A stretch of DNA of 64,000 nucleotides from Deinococcales bacterium (GTDB lineage: Bacteria > Deinococcota > Deinococci > Deinococcales > JAAFIG01), in contig JANXTZ010000018.1 of assembly GCA_025352125.1 (NCBI GenBank), forward strand, positions 1 through 64,000. Direction: 5' to 3'. Every line of letters begins with the position of its first letter. Position 1 is the first letter of the stretch. A model generated the notes under the pieces. The model was given only the letters and a program-made list of their open reading frames with translations. It did not search any database and was not told the origin of the DNA. Shown in pieces: positions 27,254 through 34,193 of the stretch. A program made the translations under genes and the position numbers.

Positions 27254-27925
27254 ATGAGCTTAAACAAGGCACGGATCATCAATCTTGACGGCACGACCCC
27301 CAACGTGGAGTGCATGTTCAACCCCAAAGAGTACACCTTTGCCAAGTCAAACTCCTGGGGCAAGGGCGACGAGACTGGACCGCAAAAAAATGCCGGCGAG
27401 ATCACGTTTTCTGGCGGCGAGGGCGCGACCCTGAAACTGCAATTGTTTTTTGACACCTACCACCAAGCCAAAGGCGGCGGCAGTGTGCAAGATGTGCGCG
27501 ATCACACCAACGGTTTGTGGTTGCTGATGCGGGTTGATGATAGCCTCAAAGACCCAAAATCCAAACACGGTCGCCCACCGTTCGTCAAATTTTTCTGGGG
27601 TTCGACCTGGTCGTTTGACGGCGTGATCGAAAGTATCTCTGAGCAATTTACGATGTTCATGCCCGACGGCAAACCAGTCAGGGCAACCGTCGATGTCAGC
27701 TTCAAACAAAAAAGCGACGATCAAGCCCTGCCGTGGACCAACCCAACCTCGGGCGGCATTGGCGGCGAACGCATGTGGACGATCAAAGACGGCGACACCC
27801 TGGCACGGATCGCCCATGTGACGCTGGGCGATTCCTCGCAGTGGCGCAAGATTGCCGACATCAACAACATCAAAAACATCAGGCGTTTGACCCCTGGAGA
27901 AGCCCTGGTGATTCCCGTTGTCTAA
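27254..27925 (+). CDS. Injection-system tube/baseplate protein with LysM domain
   Basis: A 223-residue protein that matches the conserved 'CIS tube' family (Afp7/PVC7-like, gp53-like). The N-terminal half has MFNPKEYTFAKSNSWGKG and a VRATVDVSFKQKS strand. The C-terminus is a LysM domain (MWTIKDGDTLARIAHVTLGD, ending LTPGEALVIPVV). Such proteins cap the tube at the baseplate. I chose ATG 27254, preceded by GGAGG; the track ORF starts 30 codons earlier without a ribosome-binding site. The next gene starts inside its last codons. Confidence 0.85.
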   Translation: MSLNKARIINLDGTTPNVECMFNPKEYTFAKSNSWGKGDETGPQKNAGEITFSGGEGATLKLQLFFDTYHQAKGGGSVQDVRDHTNGLWLLMRVDDSLKDPKSKHGRPPFVKFFWGSTWSFDGVIESISEQFTMFMPDGKPVRATVDVSFKQKSDDQALPWTNPTSGGIGGERMWTIKDGDTLARIAHVTLGDSSQWRKIADINNIKNIRRLTPGEALVIPVV

Positions 27926-29570
27926 GCCCTCGAGCAACGTGGTTCACTTTCTGGTCGAGATTGACGGCAGCGTCAACGCCGACCTTCAGATGAAACTGCG
28001 CGACATCACGATGGAGAGCACCATTCACCTGCCCGATGTCGCCGTGGTTTCGTTTCACGATAAAGGCATGAAATTGGTGGACAGCGGCTTGTTTGAAGTC
28101 GGCAAATCCTTGAAGATTCTGTCTCGAGAGAACAACAAGGACAAACGCATTTTTGACGGCGAGATCATTCAGGTCGAACCTCAATTTAGCTATCCCAACA
28201 TTTACATGACCGTGCGGGCGTTTGACCGTCTGCACCGCCTGAACCGCGGCAAGTACACCCGCGATTTTCAGAACATGTCCGATGCAGACATTGCCAAAAA
28301 AATTGCTGGCGAGATGAAACTCGGCGCATCAAAGATCGAGTCCACCTCACCGATTCACCCTTACGTCTTTCAGGACAACGAGACCAACCTCGAGTTTTTA
28401 CAAAAACGCGCCGAAGGTATTGGTTACACCGTGTATGTCCGCGACAAAGATTTGCATTTTGAAAAACCACAAAAGAGCGACATTGATGACGAGATCGAAC
28501 TGAACTGGGGGCAGGACGGTTTGATGGACTTTCAACCGCAACTGACCACGCTCGATCAGCACACCGAATTTGAGGTGCGTGGCTGGGATTCGGACAAGAA
28601 AAAAGCCATCGTCGCCAGGGCAACAAAAGGCGAAAGCCAGCCCGAAATTTCGGAAACCGACAACACGGGTCAAGCCCAGAAAGCCGGCGGCAAAGCCGTG
28701 CAGGTCTTGTCCACCACGATTCGCAACCAATCCGTTGCCGATCAACTCGTCAAAGCCGAAGCCAACCGCAACTCGGGCGGTTTTGTTCAAGCCGAGGGGA
28801 CTTGCGGCGGCAACCCGAGCATTGTGGCGGGTGCAAAAATCAACATTCCCAACATCGGCGACAAATTTAAAGGCACCTACGTCGTGACCCACGCCACACA
28901 CCGTTACAACACCAGCAAAAGTTACACCACCGACTTCAGCATCAGCGCCCAACACACCAACACCCTCATGGCGATGCTCGAGAATGCAGGCGGCGAAAGC
29001 GGTAGCCGTGCCGGTTTTATGGTTGGCATTGTCACCAATTGCGATGACCCCAAAGACCTTGGACGCGTGAAAGTCAAATACCCAGCCCTGAGTGAGGACA
29101 AGGAAAGCGATTGGGCGCGGGTGGTCGGCATCGGTGCGGGCAAGGGACGCGGTTTTGAATGGATTCCCGATGTCAATGACGAGGTGCTGGTCGGTTTTGA
29201 ACAGGGCGATATCCACCTGCCCTACATCATGGGCGGTCTATGGAACGGGATTGACACGCCGCACAAGAAAAAAGGCGATTACCTCGACGGTGGGCATGTG
29301 GTCAGGCGTTACATTCAAACCAACAACGGCAAATCCGAGGACAGCCACCTGATTATCATTGACGACTCGAGCAGCACGCCTGGAATTACCATCACCGACT
29401 CTAAAGGCAACATCATTCACATTGACACCAAAGAGAACAAAATTCAGATTCATGCCAAAGGCGACGTTGAAATTAAAGCCGACAAGAACCTCGAGTTGAA
29501 AGGTCAGAACGTCAAAATCACTGGCGAAACCGAAGTTTCAATCAAAGCCCCAATCATCAACATTGGTTAA
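27918..29570 (+). CDS. VgrG-like spike protein
   Basis: A 550-residue trimeric spike of the VgrG/gpD plus gp5 type. Residues 1 to about 340 correspond to the phage late-control D fold (RAFDRLHRLNRGKYTRDF, DNETNLEFLQKRAEGIGY). Residues about 365-450 are an OB-fold 'gp5' domain (VGIVTNCDDPKDLGRVKVKYP, GFEQGDIHLPYIMGGLWNG). The C-terminus is a repetitive beta-helix needle (NIIHIDTKENKIQIHAKGDV). The start is a TTG overlapping the tube gene's stop. It is followed by a PAAR tip gene, the normal partner order. Confidence 0.9.
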   Translation: MSKPSSNVVHFLVEIDGSVNADLQMKLRDITMESTIHLPDVAVVSFHDKGMKLVDSGLFEVGKSLKILSRENNKDKRIFDGEIIQVEPQFSYPNIYMTVRAFDRLHRLNRGKYTRDFQNMSDADIAKKIAGEMKLGASKIESTSPIHPYVFQDNETNLEFLQKRAEGIGYTVYVRDKDLHFEKPQKSDIDDEIELNWGQDGLMDFQPQLTTLDQHTEFEVRGWDSDKKKAIVARATKGESQPEISETDNTGQAQKAGGKAVQVLSTTIRNQSVADQLVKAEANRNSGGFVQAEGTCGGNPSIVAGAKINIPNIGDKFKGTYVVTHATHRYNTSKSYTTDFSISAQHTNTLMAMLENAGGESGSRAGFMVGIVTNCDDPKDLGRVKVKYPALSEDKESDWARVVGIGAGKGRGFEWIPDVNDEVLVGFEQGDIHLPYIMGGLWNGIDTPHKKKGDYLDGGHVVRRYIQTNNGKSEDSHLIIIDDSSSTPGITITDSKGNIIHIDTKENKIQIHAKGDVEIKADKNLELKGQNVKITGETEVSIKAPIINIG

Positions 29571-29580
29571 AGGAGTTTTC

Positions 29581-29862
29581 ATGCCCCCCGCCGCTCGAGC
29601 CACCGACACGCACATTTGCCCCAACGGAGTACCAGGCGTCTTGCTGCCGCCCGTTGGAGCGCCGTCAAGCGTCAAGATTGGCGGGTTGCTGGCGGCATAC
29701 GTCACCACCCCAGCCACGCCCTGCGCCCCAGGTCCAAACACGGTGATCAAAGGCTCGAGCAAGGTCAAGATTAACGGGATGCCCGCCGCCCGAATCGGTG
29801 ACAAGACCGCGCACGGCTCGACCATCACCACAGGGTTTATGACCGTGATGATCGCCGATTAA
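29581..29862 (+). CDS. PAAR-domain spike-tip protein
   Basis: A 93-residue PAAR protein that caps the VgrG needle. It carries the family motif at its N-terminus (MPPAARATDTHICPNG) and the repeats VKIGGLLAAY and VKINGMPAARIGDKTAHG. Its size is that of a plain tip without an effector extension. The ATG at 29581 is preceded by AAAGGAG; the track start is six codons upstream. It is the last plus-strand gene of the injection-system cluster. Confidence 0.92.
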   Translation: MPPAARATDTHICPNGVPGVLLPPVGAPSSVKIGGLLAAYVTTPATPCAPGPNTVIKGSSKVKINGMPAARIGDKTAHGSTITTGFMTVMIAD

Positions 29863-29899
29863 ATTTGAGACACGAAAATCAGCAATTGTTCTACCCTCT

Positions 29900-29974
29900 C
29901 TTGACCATAGACGTGCACCTCTCTTGATCCCAAGCGTGCACCTGACGGGCGGGATCGCTAACGGGCATGGTCGC
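29900..29974 (+). mobile_element. Nested pair of 36-bp hairpin micro-elements (E3 interrupted by E2)
   Basis: The outer copy E3 is CTTGACCATAGACGTGCA + CCT (29900-29920) continued by AACGGGCATGGTCGC (29960-29974). The inner copy E2 (29923-29958) starts CTTGATCCCAAGCG and ends GGGCGGGATCGC. Each complete copy is 36 bases, with 6-base inverted arms (GACCAT/ATGGTC in E3, GATCCC/GGGATC in E2) around a shared core, GCACCT-A/G-ACGGGC. A CT dinucleotide flanks both sides of E2 and of E3 if the elements are read as 35 bases, which may be a target duplication. E3 itself sits inside a type A intergenic repeat. Confidence 0.75.
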
Positions 29975-29984
29975 TCACCCTCAA

Positions 29985-30010
29985 CCCCTCTCCCAACATC
30001 AGGAGAGGGG
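29985..30010. repeat. Intergenic hairpin repeat, type A
   Basis: The stem CCCCTCTCC / GGAGAGGGG surrounds the loop CAACATCA, the same loop as at 3057-3082. The fourth stem pair is C-G here and T-A there, a compensatory change. TTTTATTG follows, so it may also terminate transcription. Confidence 0.75.
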
Positions 30011-30048
30011 AGTTTTATTGCGTTCCGCGTGTAGCTCGAGGATTTTTC

Positions 30049-30071
30049 TTCTCCCACTTGTGGGAGAAGGT
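30049..30071. repeat. Intergenic hairpin repeat, type B (CTTGTGGG class)
   Basis: CTTCTCCCAC, TT, GTGGGAGAAG form a 10-bp stem. A related hairpin with ACCCTCTCCC / GGGAGAGGGT arms lies at about 50552-50581. The arrangement of types A and B close together recurs at about 50.5-50.7 kb. Confidence 0.65.
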
Positions 30072-30140
30072 GGCGAGGAACGAGCCGGATGAGGGTTTCA
30101 AGTGCAGAATTTTTATCCAAATTGGCGGTGGCTCGAGATT

Positions 30141-32138
30141 TTAAAGCAATGTAATGCGGTGAACGTCGGACACCACCACGCCATCTCGAGAGAGGCTGAG
30201 ACGTGCTGGCACCGGACGCGGGACTTCGTTTGAGCCTGGTTCGCGCACCAACAATTGAATCTCTTCAACAAATTCGACCCCAGGTACGCGTTGCAACAGC
30301 GCATTGACCTCGGAGATGTGCAAATCGCGCCCGAACATCCAACCGTCATGTTGCGGACCGCCAATAAACGGATTCAGATACCTGTAAAGTGCTTTTTCGG
30401 CGTTGCCGCGCACCTCAATGGCGATGGCGGGATCGCTGGCGCGTTCGGTCAGGCGCAATTTGGCGTTGACACTGACCCAAGTCAGTTGCGGCGCTCGAAT
30501 CTCGAGACTCGAGCCGAGAACGCGCTTGTCATCCAGATGCGATTTGAGCGCCGAACGCAACTCGGCGGACAGGGTGAAATCGTCAATCGTCATGCGTTCT
30601 TCAACGTTTTCGACCTCTGGCAAGACCACCAAGACCACCTGCCCAGGTTTGGGATCGTTGCGCCCAGCTTGCTCGGACGGCGTGACGCACTTGCTTCGCG
30701 CCACCCCCGCCACCTGCGAAGCCAGATACTCGAAATCGTCTGCCGTGACCGCCCGAGTGCGGGTGCGCAACGATTGCGGCGCACGAAGTTTTGCCTCCTC
30801 GAGACTCTGGGCGTTCGCGCCACCAACGGCGGCGAGACGGTTGATGATCCGCGACACATACGGAATCGAGGATCGCAAGACCGACAACGCGCCCTTTGGA
30901 ACGTTGCCAATCACGCCGCCGCCGTGCTGATACCTCGAGAACCTGAGGCTGGCGTTCTTGCTGGGAATTTTACCGAACAGGTACACGCTGTTGTCCGATT
31001 GCAAGAGCGTTGGTCCGAGCGTGACCGTACCGTCTTGCGCGTCCAGGGTGTAATGCGGATCGCCCTCTTTTGAATCGGCAAAATCGGCAACTTCAGACCA
31101 GAATTCTGAGGTTTCGCCAGGCTCTTGGACAATCAAAAAGTCTTTTGACGGGTCGCGCGACAAAATCGGGGTTCGAGACAGTTGGAATGCTTGCCCTGGT
31201 GTGCCCTCAGACTGCCCCAGTTGCTCTTGGCGCACCGTGACCGCATGTCTGGCGTTGACCGTTCCCCCTCGAGATTCTATGACCATCTGCTCGAGCAGCG
31301 GCGAGACCTTGTACGTGCCACTGCTTGGGGTGGGATTGGTCAGGCGCACCCGCAACCAGTACGCCGTCAAACCCTGAAACGCGCCGCGCTCCATTTTGGA
31401 GAGGTGCAAAATCACATCGCCAGGGGTGTTAAAACCACCCGTCGCATCAAACTCGACCTCGCACGTGACCCACTTGGCAATGTTGCCCTGCCAGACCTGC
31501 CACTCAATCGGTGGGTCTCGCGGGTCAACGCCCGCACCACCCGCGACATCGACCTGCAACGACAATGCCAGCACGTGCATCGAATGGTCTTCCTCGAACG
31601 CAATGTAAAACGCGTCGCCAGGCGTTGGGTCGAGCGAAAACATGACCAACCGATTGCCAGCCAACTCGAGTGAGCGCAAATCGTGCTTCAGCCAAGCCTG
31701 CTCGCCGCCCAGACGCACCGACTGCGTGAGTGCCCCCAAAATTGCAGGCGGACGAATCACCAAGGTTTCCTCGGTGCTGAAAATAATCGCCTCGGAGGTT
31801 TCGGTCCGCACCGTCGCCACCTCCGTCCCCTCGAGCACCGACACCACACCATCCTGCGCCGCCGAGAGGTAAAACGTGACCGGCGCAACCGCCGCCCTTG
31901 GAGGCTCGAGCTTGACGCCAATCAACTCGAGAAACTTGACGTACATTTTGTCCGGCACCTGATTGACGCGGTAAAGAAGCATGTCGGTCATCCAGGCGAA
32001 CAGTTCAATCAGTGCCACGCCAGGGTCAGAAACGTTGTGATCCGTCCATTCGGGCGTGTAACGCGGAATCAGACGCTTGGCTTGATCGACGATTTCCTGA
32101 AATTTTCGGTCATCGAGGTTGGGGGTCGGTAACGGCAT
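30141..32138 (-). CDS. Baseplate J-like protein of the injection system
   Basis: A 665-residue 'putative baseplate assembly protein' of the contractile-tail class (TIGR02243 type). The N-terminus (TPEWTDHNVSDPGVALIELF and the following AWMTDMLLYRVNQVPDKMY) is highly typical. The central part carries the gpJ-like core (TRTRAVTADDFEYLASQVAG). It forms the baseplate wedge around the spike. It is transcribed convergently to the spike genes and lies apart from them across a repeat-filled gap, so the locus may have been rearranged. No gp25, sheath or ATPase gene follows. Confidence 0.88.
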   Translation of the reverse strand: MPLPTPNLDDRKFQEIVDQAKRLIPRYTPEWTDHNVSDPGVALIELFAWMTDMLLYRVNQVPDKMYVKFLELIGVKLEPPRAAVAPVTFYLSAAQDGVVSVLEGTEVATVRTETSEAIIFSTEETLVIRPPAILGALTQSVRLGGEQAWLKHDLRSLELAGNRLVMFSLDPTPGDAFYIAFEEDHSMHVLALSLQVDVAGGAGVDPRDPPIEWQVWQGNIAKWVTCEVEFDATGGFNTPGDVILHLSKMERGAFQGLTAYWLRVRLTNPTPSSGTYKVSPLLEQMVIESRGGTVNARHAVTVRQEQLGQSEGTPGQAFQLSRTPILSRDPSKDFLIVQEPGETSEFWSEVADFADSKEGDPHYTLDAQDGTVTLGPTLLQSDNSVYLFGKIPSKNASLRFSRYQHGGGVIGNVPKGALSVLRSSIPYVSRIINRLAAVGGANAQSLEEAKLRAPQSLRTRTRAVTADDFEYLASQVAGVARSKCVTPSEQAGRNDPKPGQVVLVVLPEVENVEERMTIDDFTLSAELRSALKSHLDDKRVLGSSLEIRAPQLTWVSVNAKLRLTERASDPAIAIEVRGNAEKALYRYLNPFIGGPQHDGWMFGRDLHISEVNALLQRVPGVEFVEEIQLLVREPGSNEVPRPVPARLSLSRDGVVVSDVHRITLL

Positions 32139-32325
32139 TGGAATAATAGTTTAACGTCAAACAGATGAGGGAAGTTGAAAATCGAAAGGAACAGTAAAAC
32201 GAACGCCTACAAAACCAGTAAGGCATCTCGAGCATTGATTTTTTGGTTTTGGCGGTGTTGGTCGAGAGTTTGCCGCTCGAGGCATTGAAAAAACCACAAT
32301 TTAGAATCTGCGCTATACTTTTTCC

Positions 32326-32889
32326 ATGAGCCGTCAAGCCCCAGAACGCAGCGTCTCGAGCTTCGAGCATTTTCTCGAAATTGAAGAGCACAGCCCCGCT
32401 CGACACGAATTTGTTTATGGCAACTTATTCATCAAGGCTGGCGGTACAGACAGGCACGACCATGTAGGCGGTGGCTTGTACGCACGGTTGTTCCTAGAAT
32501 CTTCAAAACAAAACTATCGGGTGTACAAAAGCGACCTTCTGATTCGCACACCAGAAGACATTGGATACTACCCAGATGTTTTCGTGCTGCAAGACTCGAG
32601 TTTTGACAGCCCCCGCGTCAAACGTTGCCCAAACATCGTGATTGAAGTCTTATCGCCCAGCACCTAAAGCATAGACCGAGGCGAGAAACTGCGAAATTAC
32701 CGCAGCATCCCAAGTCTCGAGCAGTACGTGCTTTTAAGCCAAAACGAACCCCTTGCCGAAGTCTATTCAAAACACAACGGCACTTGGCATCACGAGATTT
32801 TACAGAATGATGCGGTGCTGGAATTCTCAAGCATCGGGTTGCCGTTGGCGGTGTTATATGAGAATTTACCACCCGAGATTGGGAATTAG
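32326..32889 (+). pseudogene. Uma2-family (DUF820) endonuclease-like gene interrupted by a nonsense codon
   Basis: The track ORF ends at a TAA (32665-32667) right after IEVLSPST. The same frame then continues for 73 codons with clear family sequence (DRGEKLRNYRSIPSLEQYVLL and HHEILQNDAVLEFSSIGLPL) to a TAG at 32887. Homologues read STE-x-x-DRGEK at this place, so one base change created the stop. A TATACT box ends six bases before the ATG, which implies a leaderless transcript. The full length of 187 residues is normal for Uma2 proteins, whose biological role is unclear. Confidence 0.8.
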
Positions 32890-32941
32890 AACATTTGAAT
32901 CTTGAAACTATTTTGACTCAAGTCGCGTAGAGTAGAACTAT

Positions 32942-33298
32942 ATGAAAGCTTTTGTCATAATTGTTCTGAGCATTCTTGTTGGGTTAGTAGCAACTGCCAC
33001 AAACCAATTTTTGATAGCTGGGATTGCTGGACTGTTTGCATTTTGGGGAGCATATTTGCAATATTTCGAGTTAAAACCATTTGAGTTTCGCTTCACTGAA
33101 GCAGACTGGAAAGAAACAGAGGATGCTTATTTCCACCTTGATATCCCACGGCACAATAAATTAAACCCAACAATTAAAGTTTTCGTTGGCAGCGCCTCAA
33201 ACGTTCAAGAAGCTGATTGTGAAATCCAAAAAATAGAAAACGACATATTTCGTGTTGAAGCAAGACCAGCATTTTCGGGCAAGGTTGTCATCAGGTAA
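32942..33298 (+). CDS. Small membrane protein of unknown function
   Basis: A 118-residue protein with two adjacent N-terminal membrane helices (VIIVLSILVGLVATA and FLIAGIAGLFAFWGAYL), followed by a soluble domain of about 75 residues. I recognise no family. The gene contains no CTCGAG and is richer in A and T than its surroundings, so it may be acquired. It has no obvious ribosome-binding site. Confidence 0.45.
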   Translation: MKAFVIIVLSILVGLVATATNQFLIAGIAGLFAFWGAYLQYFELKPFEFRFTEADWKETEDAYFHLDIPRHNKLNPTIKVFVGSASNVQEADCEIQKIENDIFRVEARPAFSGKVVIR

Positions 33299-33420
33299 TT
33301 TTGTTTCTTGAGTGCCAATACTCGAGAATTGCTTTCGGTGTCTTTAAATTTGCTGGCATGGTCACAATCCTTTTGGTCTGCAATGATATAATTCTCTAAC
33401 AGAAGTATATCGAGGTGCGT

Positions 33421-33741
33421 ATGCAAACACAAATCTTGTACCCACATATTGAAACTCGAGCTGACGGTTCTGCCGTGATTGTGCCTTCTGGTTTTAAGGT
33501 GCGAATGCTGGTGCAAGCATATTTGACTGTCGGTTTGAACGCGGCAGCCTTGCATGACATGTACCCAGATTTGACGATGGGACAGATTCATTCGGCATTG
33601 GCGTATTACTGGGATCATCAAATGACGGTGGATGCTCAGATTGCCGCCGCGAATGCCCACAGCGAGAATTTTATGCGGCAAAATCCAAGCACTTTAACTC
33701 GAGCCAAACTCGAGAAACGGGCACGGCTTCAAGTTATTTGA
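33421..33741 (+). CDS. DUF433-domain protein (probable antitoxin)
   Basis: A 106-residue protein with the DUF433 winged-helix pattern: IVPSGFKVRMLVQAYL, GLNAAALHDMYPDLTMGQIHSAL and YYWDHQ. DUF433 proteins usually precede a DUF5615 PIN-like toxin on the same strand. Here the PIN-like gene is on the opposite strand and its 3' end overlaps this one by 8 bp. I chose ATG 33421, with GAGG upstream, over the track's GTG two codons earlier. Confidence 0.7.
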   Translation: MQTQILYPHIETRADGSAVIVPSGFKVRMLVQAYLTVGLNAAALHDMYPDLTMGQIHSALAYYWDHQMTVDAQIAAANAHSENFMRQNPSTLTRAKLEKRARLQVI

Positions 33742-34066
33742 GTGGCAAATACTCGAGCCGATTTTGCAATTCTTCAAACGTGCAACACTGCGCGATCAAC
33801 TCGAGTTCTTCGATAATCTGACCGTAAGACAAGGTTTGTTGTTTGCTGTAAACAATGCCTGTAAACGTTTGTTGGTCATGCAAACGTTCGCTGGCAATCA
33901 CAAAAAAGTCTTGATCTTGGGTGTACAAAATGCATCTCAGTTCAAATGCCCGATCCAGCAAATCCGAATCGGGCATTTCATGGTTTTGATCCTCTTGGAC
34001 GGTAACGACTTTGATTCCTCGAGCACGAAGTCCTTTACTGATGGCTTCGGGAATGTGGACATCCAT
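33734..34066 (-). CDS. DUF5615 PIN-like protein (probable toxin)
   Basis: A 110-residue PIN-like protein: an early acidic residue in MDVHIPEAI, then HEMPDSDLLDRAFELRCILYTQDQDF with the conserved Asp residues of the fold. The family's first strand (RIAFYMD) is partly encoded in frame just before the ATG, but the next in-frame codon upstream is a TGA with no ATG, GTG or TTG between, so the N-terminus may be slightly eroded. Family members pair with DUF433 proteins; a ribonuclease activity is inferred from the fold only. Confidence 0.68.
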   Translation of the reverse strand: MDVHIPEAISKGLRARGIKVVTVQEDQNHEMPDSDLLDRAFELRCILYTQDQDFFVIASERLHDQQTFTGIVYSKQQTLSYGQIIEELELIAQCCTFEELQNRLEYLPLK

Positions 34067-34193
34067 ATAAAACGCGATTCGTTCAGGGATTCAGTTGGTT
34101 TCCTTGTTCGCTTGCTCGAGTATCAAAAAGTCACCCCAGTGCGTGGATTTTTAAGCGCACCAGGGTGTGGATATCTTCAGATTTTACAACGCA

